From an uncultured Lachnospiraceae bacterium (lineage in GTDB: Bacteria; Bacillota; Clostridia; Lachnospirales; Lachnospiraceae): 64,000 bases of DNA. Made by a program: the position numbers and the translations under genes. Positions within the stretch are counted from its first letter, which is position 1. Each line of letters opens with the position of its first letter. The stretch lies in NCBI GenBank assembly GCA_947053345.1, contig CAMRSM010000017.1, positions 1 through 64,000 of the forward strand, given 5' to 3'. Shown here piece by piece: positions 30,624-40,900 of this stretch. Below the pieces are notes generated by a model that saw nothing but the letters and a program-made list of their open reading frames with translations, ran no database searches and was not told the DNA's origin.

Positions 30624-30672
30624 GTCCGAAATCAGACAATTGGATTATAGTCCGATTTCAGACAAATGTCAA
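30624..30672 (-). promoter_or_regulatory. marR-MATE promoter with two palindromic operators
   Basis: Minus-strand TTGACA (30672-30667), 17-nt spacer, TATAAT (30649-30644). The spacer is the palindrome GTCTGAAATCGGAC. A second copy, GTCTGATTTCGGAC, lies downstream at 30637-30624, with centres 26 nt apart. One site covers the promoter spacer and the other the start region, a classic autorepression layout. Confidence 0.8.
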
Positions 30673-30947
30673 TTCGATATTCCTTAAGAATTTCCAATTA
30701 TTTTCTTAATTTTTTCGTTTTTCTAAAATTTTTCTTGTGTTCCGACCATAGTTTCCTGTATGATATTATCAAATCCTTTCCATTTTGCCCCGACATTCCA
30801 TGCACGGATTTGGCCGGGAACAAATGGATTTCTGCATATCACACTTGCAGTCATGGCGGAGTACTTCGCTTCCGTTCCGTTTTCACACTCTATATATTTA
30901 CATATACGGCATTTTGGTAACCGAACATATAACAGGAGGTTTTGCCT

Positions 30948-32471
30948 ATGAATCCAAAACTAAAAGAAAAAATCCTTGAATCACTCTCGGCAGTCCTTCC
31001 AATCACCGGGATTGTCCTGCTTTTAAGCATCTTTCTGGTGCCGCTTGGCACCGGGGCCATCGTGATGTTTTTTGTCGGAGCAGTTTTATTGATCGTCGGG
31101 ATGGGAATGTTCCAGCTCGGCGCGGAAATGGCGATGAGCCCGCTCGGCGAAGGTATCGGCGTACAGATCTCAAAGTCAAAACACCTGATTTTTGTCGCGC
31201 TTATCAGCCTGTTGATGGGCGTGTTAATCACCATGGCGGAACCCGACCTGCAGGTACTCTCCGACCAGGTGCCTGCCGTCCCGAACGCCACCCTGATTTT
31301 TACCGTCGCACTCGGTGTCGGGATTTTCCTGGCATTCGCCGTACTGCGTATTATTTTAAAAATCAACCTCGCCTATCTTTTGATGGGGTTATATCTGGTT
31401 CTGATCGTCCTGTCCTTTTTCGTGCCGAAAGATTTCCTCGCCGTCGCCTTCGATTCCGGCGGTGTTACCACGGGTCCCATCACCGTCCCGTTTATTATGG
31501 CGATGGGTGTCGGCCTGTCCTCCGTGCGCGCGGATAAGGATGCGGCAAACGACAGCTTCGGTCTGGTAGCGCTCTCGAGCATCGGCCCGATCCTTTCCGT
31601 CCTGCTGCTCGGCTGCTTTTTCCACCCGCAGGATGCCGCCTATTCCGAAACGGCCGTCCCGGATGTTGCCACAATGCAGGATGTAATGGTTTCCTTTGCG
31701 GCACAGCTCCCGCACTACGCGAGGGAAGTGCTGATATCCATCGTGCCGATCGCCGCAATGTTCTTAGTATTCCAGCTTGTCAGCCGCCGCTACCAGCACC
31801 GCCAGAAACTGCGTATCGCTGTGGGCTTTGGCTATACTTACACGGGCCTGGTACTCTTTTTGTGCGGCGTTAACGTTGGTTTCGCCCCGGTCGGGAGCCT
31901 GATCGGCCATGACCTCGCCGGCACGAGCCAAAAATGGCTGCTCGTCCCGATCGGCATGCTGATCGGTTACTATATCGTCAAAGCCGAGCCTGCCATCCAG
32001 ATTTTAAACCGCCAGGTACAGTCCGTGACAAACGGCATGGTATCCGCAAAGGCGATGAACCACTGCCTTTCCATCGGCGTATCCGTTTCCGTCGGGCTCT
32101 CGATGCTTCGGGTGTTGACCGGAATCTCCATCGCATTCATTGTGATTCCCGGGTATGTCCTGGCACTTGCAATGTCGAAATTCGTCCCGAAAATCTTTGT
32201 CGGTATTGCTTTCGACTCCGGCGGTGTGGCGAGCGGCCCGATGACTTCCACCTTCCTGCTGCCGCTGTGCATCGGCGCTTGTGAAATGCTCGGGGGCAAT
32301 ATTATGACGGACGCGTTCGGCGTGGTCGCCTTAGTTGCCTTAACCCCGCTAATTGCCGTGCAGATCATGGGTCTGCAATACCAGTTCAAGCTCGCAAAGC
32401 GCCAGAAGAACATGGCTCCGGAATATCTGTTGCCGGAGGACAGCGACGAGATCATCGAGCTCGAAGGTTAA
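30948..32471 (+). CDS. Double DUF1538 membrane protein (UmpAB-like transporter)
   Basis: The 507-residue protein has about 12 hydrophobic segments in two homologous halves. Each half carries the DUF1538 core: VAFDSGGVTTGPITVPFIMA in the first and IAFDSGGVASGPMTSTFLLP in the second. Two-gene DUF1538 systems (UmpA/UmpB) have been reported as cation/proton antiporters; here both halves are fused. AGGAGG lies eight bases before the ATG. The next gene, 53 bases on, encodes a PII-like protein, so the transporter is probably gated by it. The ion is not known. Confidence 0.85.
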   Translation: MNPKLKEKILESLSAVLPITGIVLLLSIFLVPLGTGAIVMFFVGAVLLIVGMGMFQLGAEMAMSPLGEGIGVQISKSKHLIFVALISLLMGVLITMAEPDLQVLSDQVPAVPNATLIFTVALGVGIFLAFAVLRIILKINLAYLLMGLYLVLIVLSFFVPKDFLAVAFDSGGVTTGPITVPFIMAMGVGLSSVRADKDAANDSFGLVALSSIGPILSVLLLGCFFHPQDAAYSETAVPDVATMQDVMVSFAAQLPHYAREVLISIVPIAAMFLVFQLVSRRYQHRQKLRIAVGFGYTYTGLVLFLCGVNVGFAPVGSLIGHDLAGTSQKWLLVPIGMLIGYYIVKAEPAIQILNRQVQSVTNGMVSAKAMNHCLSIGVSVSVGLSMLRVLTGISIAFIVIPGYVLALAMSKFVPKIFVGIAFDSGGVASGPMTSTFLLPLCIGACEMLGGNIMTDAFGVVALVALTPLIAVQIMGLQYQFKLAKRQKNMAPEYLLPEDSDEIIELEG

Positions 32472-32524
32472 AATATTTTGATGCCGCCAGGGCGGCAGAA
32501 TAAAAGGGAAGAGAGGCAAACATC

Positions 32525-33232
32525 ATGGAACCGGAAAAACGAAATTATTCATTTCGCATTTTAATGCTGATCACCAACCCACAACTTGCCAAAAAGGCCG
32601 CCAAGCTCTTTGCGGACGGTGCCATGCCAATGCATTACAAACTCCACGCAATGGGGACGGCATCCAGCGAGATGATGGATATTCTTGGGCTTGGGAGCAT
32701 TGGCAAACATCTTTTAGTCAGCATCCTGCCGAAACCTTTTGCCGACGAAATGCTGCGCAAACTGCGCAAAGCACTAAAAATCGGAACCCTGGACAGCGGG
32801 ATCGCATTTACAATGCCGATCTCCGGGGCAAACAATTATATTGTCCGGATGCTTGGGCAGATTGGCGGGAAAGAAAAAGAGGCTGCGGAAAGAAAGGAAA
32901 AAACAACCATGGCAGAATTAAAACATGTGATGATCGCTTCGATCGTAAACCAGGGATACAGCGAGGAAGTTATGAACGCGGCGAGAGCCGCCGGCGCGGC
33001 GGGCGGCTCCGTCCTTCACAGCAGGCTTGTCGAAAATGAGCAGGCAACGGAATTCTGGGGGCTTAGTGTGCAGGAGGAAAAGGAAATCATCCTGATTCTT
33101 GCCAACGCGGAAAATAAGCTTGCCATCATGCAGGCAATCAGCGATTCCTGCGGGATACGCAGCGACGCGAAGGGAATTGTTGTTTCCCTGCCGATCGACG
33201 CGGTGATCGGGTTAAACGATGAGGAAATCTGA
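32525..33232 (+). CDS. Tandem PII-like signal protein
   Basis: This 235-residue protein is two PII-like domains in a row: RILMLITNPQLAKKAAKLF...KALKIGTLDSGIAFTMPI at about 10-105 and KHVMIASIVNQGYSEEVMNAARAAGAAGGSV...SCGIRSDAKGIVVSLPI at about 130-225. They are joined by a charged linker. The second contains the GAAGGS stretch typical of PII turn regions. PII proteins sense nucleotides or metabolites and dock on transporters. Its place behind the DUF1538 gene suggests it controls that transporter. AGAGG precedes the ATG. Confidence 0.82.
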   Translation: MEPEKRNYSFRILMLITNPQLAKKAAKLFADGAMPMHYKLHAMGTASSEMMDILGLGSIGKHLLVSILPKPFADEMLRKLRKALKIGTLDSGIAFTMPISGANNYIVRMLGQIGGKEKEAAERKEKTTMAELKHVMIASIVNQGYSEEVMNAARAAGAAGGSVLHSRLVENEQATEFWGLSVQEEKEIILILANAENKLAIMQAISDSCGIRSDAKGIVVSLPIDAVIGLNDEEI

Positions 33233-33243
33233 AACCGCAGCTT

Positions 33244-34068
33244 TTACGGAACATCATTTTGGGGTGAATGGCCGAAGTATTTGACATACGCGCGGTAAAA
33301 CGCCGAATAATCCCCAAAACCGCAACTCTCCGCCGCACTCTGCGCCTTAGCCCCGGCACGCATTTTCTCCCGCGCCGCGCTAAGGCGCTTTGCGGTAATA
33401 TATTCCCAGGGGGCTGCCCCGGTTGCCTGCTTAAATATTTTCCCAAACTGCGAAACGCTTAGCAAAAACTGCTTTGCAAGGGCGGGCACGGACAGCTCGG
33501 TGTACAGATGCGCATTCACATAGGCAACCATCTGTTCCGCCAAGCTTTCCGGGGGACGGTATTTTGCTGCCCCGCGGCGCATATATGCTTCAAACAGGCA
33601 TTCCAACAGGAAAAACAGGTACGATGAAACCCTGATTCTTCTTTCATATTCATCGGGCACTTCCTCATATATGGCGCGGAAAATCCTCTCCGTTGGCACG
33701 GCAGGAAGCTCCGAGGGCAGATACAAATTCCCCCTGCCCGCCGGGCGGTCAAAAAACGGTTTGAGCAGACGGTGCTCGGGGTCAACCGCGTCCACCGCGG
33801 CAACGGAAAAATTCAGCACAAAACGCTCATAGCGGCTGCCGTCCAAAATCCTTGTCCGGTGCGATTCGAGCGGGCTCATAATCATCAGACTTCCCGGCTC
33901 TAACGGATAGCGCGCCCCCTCAACCAGATATTCCGCCCTCCCCGCTACAAAATAGAAAATTTCACAGCGCTCATGGATATGCATAAAAAAATATTTGTCG
34001 TCCGGGTGCACATCTATGGCATGCCGCACAAAATATTCACCAAACTCATATTCTTTCTGTTCGTTCAT
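33244..34068 (-). CDS. AraC-family transcriptional regulator
   Basis: The 274-residue protein has an N-terminal cupin sensor (FMHIHERCEIFYFVAGRAEYLVEG) and a C-terminal double HTH (LLSVSQFGKIFKQATGAAPWEY, then SCGFGDYSAFYRAYVKYFGHSP). Such regulators usually answer a sugar or sugar acid. It is divergent from the sugar-isomerase-like gene at 34280 and likely activates it and the Gfo/Idh gene beyond. The ATG at 34068 is preferred over 34086, as AGAGG sits five bases before it. Confidence 0.9.
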   Translation of the reverse strand: MNEQKEYEFGEYFVRHAIDVHPDDKYFFMHIHERCEIFYFVAGRAEYLVEGARYPLEPGSLMIMSPLESHRTRILDGSRYERFVLNFSVAAVDAVDPEHRLLKPFFDRPAGRGNLYLPSELPAVPTERIFRAIYEEVPDEYERRIRVSSYLFFLLECLFEAYMRRGAAKYRPPESLAEQMVAYVNAHLYTELSVPALAKQFLLSVSQFGKIFKQATGAAPWEYITAKRLSAAREKMRAGAKAQSAAESCGFGDYSAFYRAYVKYFGHSPQNDVP

Positions 34069-34191
34069 CGTTTCCTCTTCCCCCAAAGCCGTTTTTATAT
34101 TCCGGATACCTCTTAATACCCGGAATCCTGCCCCAGTTAAAACATATCATATCATAACCGAATTTGCAATATTAAATTCCCAAATCAACAA

Positions 34192-34220
34192 TTGTAATGC
34201 AAATTCATTTCCATTATACT
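34192..34220 (+). promoter_or_regulatory. Promoter of the sugar-isomerase gene
   Basis: TTGTAA at 34192, 17-nt spacer, TATACT at 34215, 60 bases before the ATG and divergent from the AraC gene. Confidence 0.6.
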
Positions 34221-34279
34221 GGAGGCAAGATTGGATATTAACCATCCTACTATATTTCTTCCAACAAGGAGGACGCGAT

Positions 34280-35104
34280 ATGGAATTTCAACTTTGTGCC
34301 TTTGCTGATGAGGCGGGCAGCAAATTATCGGAACAGATTGCCGCAATGAAAGAAAATCAGATCCCATACCTTGAGATCCGCGGCGTGGACGGCGTAAACA
34401 TTGCCGACCTTACAAAAGAAAAGGCGCGGGAAATCCGGCAGCGGCTTGATGCGGAAGGGCTTTCTGTCTGGTCGCTCGGCTCACCTTACGGCAAAATCTC
34501 CATCACGGAGGATTTCGCACCACACCTTGATTTGTTTAAGCGCGGTCTGGAACTTGCGGATATCCTTAATGCAAAGCATATCCGCCTGTTTAGCTTCTAT
34601 GTCCCTGCGGGGGAGGCATCCGCTTACCGTAACGCGGTGATGGAGCGCCTTTTTGCCTTCCTTGATACGGCTGCGGGAAGCGGCATCCTGCTCTGCCATG
34701 AAAACGAAAAGGGAATCTACGGCGATACCGCGCCGCGCTGTGCCGAAATCCACCGGGAATTTCCGGATATCAGGGCAGTCTTTGACCCCGCCAATTTCGT
34801 CCAGTGCGGCCAGGATACCAAAGAGGCATGGGAACTGCTCTCCCCTTATGTGGAATACATGCATATCAAGGACGCGTTAGCGGACGGCTTTGTTGTCCCG
34901 GCAGGAAAAGGAATCGGCAATATCCCGTTCCTTCTTTCTAATTACCGTGGCAAGGTGCTGACACTCGAGCCGCATCTGTCCGTATTTTCCGGATTTGAGA
35001 AACTGGAAGGGGAGCAGGCAAGCAAGATGGGAAAATATACCTACCCTTCCTCCCGCGCGGCATTTGATGCAGCGGCAGAGGCGCTGCGGGAATGTATAAA
35101 ATAA
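34280..35104 (+). CDS. Xylose-isomerase-like TIM-barrel sugar isomerase/epimerase
   Basis: The 274-residue protein has the AP-endonuclease-2/xylose-isomerase barrel pattern: YLEIRGVDGVNIADL, HIRLFSFYVP, ILLCHENEKGIYGD with metal-ligand His and Glu, AVFDPANFVQCG with Asp, and YMHIKDALADG with His and Asp. It probably isomerises or epimerises a sugar or inositol-type compound in the cytoplasm. GGAGG precedes the ATG. Together with the AraC gene and the Gfo/Idh gene it forms a small catabolic unit of unknown substrate. Confidence 0.85.
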   Translation: MEFQLCAFADEAGSKLSEQIAAMKENQIPYLEIRGVDGVNIADLTKEKAREIRQRLDAEGLSVWSLGSPYGKISITEDFAPHLDLFKRGLELADILNAKHIRLFSFYVPAGEASAYRNAVMERLFAFLDTAAGSGILLCHENEKGIYGDTAPRCAEIHREFPDIRAVFDPANFVQCGQDTKEAWELLSPYVEYMHIKDALADGFVVPAGKGIGNIPFLLSNYRGKVLTLEPHLSVFSGFEKLEGEQASKMGKYTYPSSRAAFDAAAEALRECIK

Positions 35105-35135
35105 AATCTGTGAAAGTTTAAGGAAATTATATCCC

Positions 35136-35185
35136 TGTGCTGCTAATGCAGCTTATCCGATGGGGCTTGCACCCCAACTGACACA
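35136..35185. other. Possible small structured RNA (three-way junction)
   Basis: An outer TGTG/CACA pairing encloses two perfect hairpins, GCTGC-TAAT-GCAGC and TGGGG-CTTGCA-CCCCA. It lies between two catabolic genes. No known class is recognised. Confidence 0.3.
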
Positions 35186-35197
35186 AAGAATCCTTCT

Positions 35198-35236
35198 TAC
35201 CCGCCGCTTTCATTTTTTTACGACTTAAAAGCGGAG
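35198..35236. other. Intergenic hairpin
   Basis: CCGCTTT and AAAGCGG pair around a T-rich loop. It may attenuate between the isomerase and Gfo/Idh genes. Confidence 0.3.
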
Positions 35237-35323
35237 GATTTCTTTCATAACTTAAATTTTTAGAATAAATCCGGCGAAAAGAATAAGGAAACCGCACGGA
35301 ATCAGAAAGAGAGGTGTATCATT

Positions 35324-36439
35324 ATGGAAAAACTACGTCTTGGGATCATCGGTATGGGAAATATGGGAAGCGGTCATCTTCAAAATATTTTGGACGGGCA
35401 TTGCCCAAACATCACCGTGACAGCGTTTGCCGATATCAACCCGGAAAAACGAAAACGCGCGAAAGAAAAACTCTCCTCCTCCGCATGCTTTGATAATGCC
35501 TGTGCAATGCTTGACAGCGGTTTGGTGGACGCTGCTTTGGTTGCCGTCCCGCACTACGACCATCCGACCTGCGCGCTCGAATGTTTTAAGCGCGGCATCC
35601 ATGTTATAATCGAAAAACCTGCGGGTGTTTATGTAAGGCAGGTTCGCGAGATGAACGAGGCTGCAAAAAAATCCGGCGTTGTCTTCGCGACTATGTTTAA
35701 CCAGCGCACCAACCCACTTTTTATCCGGGCAAAGGAAATCGTTCAGGGCGGCCTGCTTGGCGCACCGAAACGCTTTGTCTGGATTGTCACAAACTGGTAC
35801 CGAACCCAGTCCTACTATGATTCGGGCGACTGGCGCGCAACCTGGGGCGGCGAGGGCGGCGGCGTGCTGTTAAACCAGGCACCGCACAATCTCGACCTGT
35901 GGCAGTGGATCTTCGGCATGCCGGAAAAAATCCGCGCATTTTGCAGCTTTGGCAAATACCATAAGATCGACGTGGAAGATGATGTCACAATCTACGGCGA
36001 ATACGAAAACGGCGCGACGGCGGTTTTCATTTCCACAACGGGCGAAGCACCCGGCACGAACCGCCTTGAAATTTCCGGCGACCTTGGCAAACTGGTTCTT
36101 GAGGACGGCAAACTGAAATGGTGGAAGCTTGACACTCCGGAGCGCGAATTCTGTTTTACAACAAAGGAGGGCTTTTACGAAGCGCCAACCACCTACGAGG
36201 AATATTCCGCCCCTGCACCGAACGGCCACGCCGTTGTGTTAAACCACTTTGCGGATGCCATTTTAAATGGTGGCAAGCTGGTTGCCGGCGGTGAGGAGGG
36301 CATCCGCTCCCTCTCCATATCAAACGCCGCCTACCTCTCGGCATGGACCAATGACTGGGTGAAACTTCCGGGCGACGAAGCGCTGTTTGAGAAATATTTG
36401 AAGGAACTGTGCGCGAAAGAAGAACGTAAAAAAAAATAA
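35324..36439 (+). CDS. Gfo/Idh/MocA-family oxidoreductase
   Basis: The 371-residue dehydrogenase has the N-terminal Rossmann motif LGIIGMGNMGSGHLQNI, the EKP motif (IIEKPAGV) with its catalytic Lys, and GGVLLNQAPHNLDLWQW with the conserved His/Asp of the second domain. It likely oxidises a sugar or inositol with NAD(P). GAGAGG precedes the ATG. It follows the isomerase-like gene by 219 bases and may be coregulated by the AraC protein. Confidence 0.92.
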   Translation: MEKLRLGIIGMGNMGSGHLQNILDGHCPNITVTAFADINPEKRKRAKEKLSSSACFDNACAMLDSGLVDAALVAVPHYDHPTCALECFKRGIHVIIEKPAGVYVRQVREMNEAAKKSGVVFATMFNQRTNPLFIRAKEIVQGGLLGAPKRFVWIVTNWYRTQSYYDSGDWRATWGGEGGGVLLNQAPHNLDLWQWIFGMPEKIRAFCSFGKYHKIDVEDDVTIYGEYENGATAVFISTTGEAPGTNRLEISGDLGKLVLEDGKLKWWKLDTPEREFCFTTKEGFYEAPTTYEEYSAPAPNGHAVVLNHFADAILNGGKLVAGGEEGIRSLSISNAAYLSAWTNDWVKLPGDEALFEKYLKELCAKEERKKK

Positions 36440-36515
36440 GTACCGGGAACTCCGACACTTTAGGCTTGTTAAGGGCACGTTGGCAGGTGCGGTGGTAGGT
36501 AGAGTGACCAGGCAA

Positions 36516-36563
36516 TGTAAGGGCGGGAACTTCCCTCAGAAAAGGAAAGTTCCCGCCCTTACA
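36516..36563. terminator. Long perfect hairpin after the Gfo/Idh gene
   Basis: TGTAAGGGCGGGAACTT and its exact complement form a 17-bp stem with a 14-nt loop, 77 bases past the gene. It sits between convergent genes and may terminate both, though it has no T run. Confidence 0.5.
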
Positions 36564-36707
36564 CGAAGTTCTTTCTTTTGAATGGGCTTCTGCAAAATGG
36601 CATATTCACACAATACATAATCTGGATATCCAGGGAATCTTTTGCCCCTTTATAATATTTTTATCAATCTTCGTGAAGCAGTCCCAAAACCATATCTTTT
36701 CATAGTT

Positions 36708-37664
36708 TCACATCTGGATATTGCGGAAGAGTTCGAGCACCCTCTCCTGCGCTTTGGCCATCTCCTCCTCCCCACCCTTAAAATTCTCCATATCCTCGCA
36801 GATAAATACCAGTACACGGTCGGCAAGATTTGCAAAAAATTTCGTTACCACCGCACCGGACGCGCCGCAAAGTGCCGCGGTCAATGTCGCGTTATCAAGG
36901 TTTTTAAGCAGTACCTGAACCTCGAAATCCCCCGCCCCGATAAGTTCCTCAAGAAGGGCTGTCTTCTGTGTGGCAACCGTCTTTTCCCGGTATTTTGCAA
37001 GCAGTTCCTCCCGCTTCAGTTCCCGGTTTAATATCAGATGTCCCCCGCCGATTTTCTCGCGGTACCCAACCCCGATATAGGAAGCCATAAGCTCCACAAT
37101 CAGTTCCTTCCTCTCGCCGGACACAATCATGCCGAGCACCTCGGCGATCATCCTGCCCTCCGCCTGTTCCATAGCAGGAAGCGTCGCCGCATAATTATTT
37201 AGCAGCCCCACAATCTGCCCCGGTACAAGCTTCTCCATCATCGCATTCAGGAAATAACCCACGGCAAATTTGAGAAAGCTGCATTCCCCCCGGTACTGCT
37301 TCATTTCTTCTTCCATCGAAAGCAGCCCCTTTTTCCTGCTGACCTCGGAGAGCAATAGCAGTTCCTCCGCCGTTTCCGCCATGCGAATGCGATTTTTATC
37401 GTACTTTCCCGCGCGCTCCAATTCCTTTGTCGTGCGCCCTAAAAGCTCATCAACGCTGCAATCAAAGAAATCCGCCAGCGCACAGAGCATCTCGATATTC
37501 GGGTTTGCCAGGTTGCGCTCCCATTTTGATACTGCCGCCGGGCTGACGCAGAGCACGCCTGCAAGCTGTTCCTGTGTCATCTCTTTTGCCATGCGCAGGG
37601 AATAAATCTTACCGCCCATTGCAACCGTGCGGTTTTCGGTATGTTCTTCCGGTTGATATTCCAT
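36708..37664 (-). CDS. XRE-family regulator with FliG-like C-terminal domain
   Basis: Residues 15-70 are an XRE helix-turn-helix (KEMTQEQLAGVLCVSPAAVSKWE, NPNIEMLCALADFF). The middle is helical. The end, from about residue 235 (LLEELIGAGDFEVQVLLKNL, LTAALCGASGAVVTKFFANL, ICEDMENFKGGEEEMAKAQE), has the pattern of the FliG C-terminal/middle domain of the flagellar switch. No flagellar genes are near. This suggests a regulator that uses a FliG-type surface for oligomerisation or sensing. GGAGG precedes the ATG. Partner unknown. Confidence 0.65.
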   Translation of the reverse strand: MEYQPEEHTENRTVAMGGKIYSLRMAKEMTQEQLAGVLCVSPAAVSKWERNLANPNIEMLCALADFFDCSVDELLGRTTKELERAGKYDKNRIRMAETAEELLLLSEVSRKKGLLSMEEEMKQYRGECSFLKFAVGYFLNAMMEKLVPGQIVGLLNNYAATLPAMEQAEGRMIAEVLGMIVSGERKELIVELMASYIGVGYREKIGGGHLILNRELKREELLAKYREKTVATQKTALLEELIGAGDFEVQVLLKNLDNATLTAALCGASGAVVTKFFANLADRVLVFICEDMENFKGGEEEMAKAQERVLELFRNIQM

Positions 37665-37943
37665 GTTATCCTCCTTGACTGTCCTTGCCAGACCGCGCCG
37701 CGTCCGGTAGGTAGTGTGCGCACCATAGGACTACCTGCCTGACACAGGGCGGTACATTTTAAATGTTTATCTCAGCCTGCTACTATCATAGCAGACCGCG
37801 CATGGATAAGTCAAAGGATAAACTGTCGTATTTCTTTCCCCGTGGTAGAGAAGACGGCTATCAAGCACCCCTTCCGGATCCGGACAGCCTCCGGGCGCTT
37901 TTTACTGTTATAAGCCGGAAACTGCCACGTAGGTCAAAAAAGG

Positions 37944-40900
37944 TCAAAAAGGCTCCACATAAAAATCTTTCACATACACCTTCCCATTTTCGTCCCAGTC
38001 AAACAGTACACACGCAAACCCGATCTGCCCGTACCCCGCCCTTGGCAGAAGGTACTCTTTTGCAAGCAGGTATTCCTTTCCGTCCTCCGGGACGGTTTCA
38101 AAGCCCGCATAACCGTAGCCTGCCCCGCCAAACGGCTCTTTCCCGTCCCGCCAGCCCGGCAGCTCTTCATCCAGAAAAGGGGCATACTCCCGGCTGCCTG
38201 TTATCGTAAAGTACACTTCCCTTCCGTCCTGCTCCAATACCGCACGGCATTTTTTTCTTTCTTCCGTTTCATAGACGGAAGCACCGAAGCCGCCCCGGTA
38301 CGTAAACTGACCGTTCCAGTCTTCCGGAAGCGGAAACTCCAAAAGCTTTCCTTCACGGTACTGCAGCATCCGGTGGATGACATTTCCTCCCCTGCCAATG
38401 CTTCCGGTATCCCCGCTCAAGATAAGCTCCGCAAACCCGTCATGGTTAAAATCGCCCGCCACCACGGACAATCCAATAAGGGACTCCTCCGAAATCCTCT
38501 CTTTATAAAAACTTTTCCCATTCATACAGCCATAAAATATGCTATCACAGATGTCCCACGGGCGGTCGGTCAATTCCGTTCTTTTTGTCATAACAAAAAA
38601 GCAGTCCTTGCTCCCGTTATTGTCAAAATCCCCGATGCAGACATCTACAAGGGAATCACCGGATTCCACCCGAAAACCGTCCCGCACAAAGGTTTCATAC
38701 CAAGCCATCGCTTCCGCTTCATCCCAAAAGCCATTCCCTGCCGTTTTCTGTTTCCACTGTTCAAGGAATGTTTCCGCCGCCTGCTTGTCCCTGGTTTCTT
38801 GATCGGAAACAGGGGACATCTGCGGCAGGACGAATGAAAACCCGGCATAAGACTGCTCCAAATTTTGATACCAATCCCCGCTGTTAAAATCTTCATCCAC
38901 AGGAATCCAGTGAATTGATATCATTCCTTTTACCCTGTCCGGGAATGCCACATCCGCCGCCCCTTCATACTCCGCCCCGCTCGTCACCGCCACCCGGTCC
39001 AATTGCCCGGAACGATATGTGGTGGTCTTTGTAAAACCGTCATATTCTGCCTCACGCGATGCCAATACCTGCTCTGTCAGATGGCCGTCCCCAAAGCTTA
39101 ACATCCATTTGCTTTCGTAAACATACCCCGCGTCCCCCCTTATGATATCCGGATAAATAAAACAGGTTTTTCCGTCCGTCAGATCCAGATACATCGGCGC
39201 GAACCCCCGAATGATATCCGGGCAGGAAGCATATTCCCCGGACAATGTCCGGGTACAGGCAGCCAGAGAGTTTTTGTCCTCTGATACTTCGTAAATGCAG
39301 GAATTAGTATAGCTCCCGCTCCCCCCGTAATAAGCGGCAACCAACTCAAGCCGCCCGTTTCGGTCCAGGTCGGTAATGGCATACCACGTCAGATCCGTTC
39401 CGGTATCCGTCAGTTCCCACATCGGTCTTTCACTTAGGATCAGGTTTAACTGATCCTCCAAGTCCTTCCCGCTTTTTTTCCATCCGCCCGCCGAAATAAA
39501 TTCTGCCATCTTTTCAGGGTTTGCCTTTGTTTTGGAATTGTCCTTATCCGTTGCCTTGTCCGAAGAAACCTCCACTACCGAAAAGCTTTGGTAGGATGTT
39601 TCCAGCTGCTCATACCATGAACTTCTTACATCGTCCTTTTGCTGCGGCGCTGCAAACCACAGAAAATATGCCATTCCCTTCTCCCAGCCTTCAAACACTT
39701 GATCCGCTGCGCCCTGATACTCCTGTTCATTTGTCACACGCAGCCCGTTTTCGCCTCCGTAAGCCACAACCGGCGCACCGTCTATATATTCCGTGATACG
39801 GTAAGCCAGTGTGGTTTCTAAAACCTGCTCTTCCTTTAATTCCAGACTCTTTTTACCCTCGTAGTAATACGCCGCCCCATTGCGGATCAGGTCGTCAAAC
39901 ACATAGCGATACACATTTTCCTTCCTGTTATAATAGACAGGTGCAACACCCCAAATAATATCCGCCTGGGAATCCCCCTCAGGAACCGTTTGCTTATAAT
40001 GCACCAATGAATTCCCGTCCGCAGACACCTCATAAATATCTGCATAAGTGTAATGTCCGGTTCCCTGGCAGGAAGCAGCGATGATCTCAAGTCTTCCGTT
40101 GCCATTTAAATCCGTCACGGTATACTTTGTTCCTTCCGCCACAAAATCCGTCCGTTCCCAGACTTCTTTCTGGTCTAAAATAAGGTTTAGCTGGTTTTCC
40201 AGATATTTTCCGCTTGCCTTCTTTCCCATATTCCCGTCTTCCCATGACCCGGTTTTTGTGGTCTGGAGATCGGAGAACGGAACATACTCCGGCACTATGC
40301 GGTATTCCTCGTAAGCTCTTATGACCGCCTGTGCATCTTCTTCCTCTGCTTCCATCCGGCTGCCCCAAACTGCATCCTCCCCGGACGCACCCTCCCCCGG
40401 ATGCTCCGGATCAGCCAAGCCGCCATACATAATGGTCTCACCCGAACCATCATAAACAATGGTCTGGACCGGAAAAAGTTTTCCTTCCCGTACCACATTG
40501 CAGCTCCACTTGCCGTCGGATGCACTTGATGAACTTTCATTTACAAGGATATAGCGGCTATTCTCCCGGCAAAGATAATAGCGGTTGCGCTCCCACGCTT
40601 CAATAACCCGTGCCGGCACACCGTCTTTTAAACAATACAGTTCAAAAATCTGCTGGCGGATAAAATCATCACCCCCGATCGCCCCGATCAAGAGCTCCTC
40701 GGTTCCGTCACCGTCCAGATCCAAAAATGCATATCCGATTTTATCCAATGTATCCTCACCGTAGCAATACGCGGCGATGGAGCTAAAACCTTCCTCGACA
40801 AGCTTTCCCGGCTTCCACTCTTCTTTTAACGCAGTGTGGTATGAAGTAAGAACGGAAGCATACTTCTCCGCCACATCCTTCCCGCCGGAATCCTCCTTCC

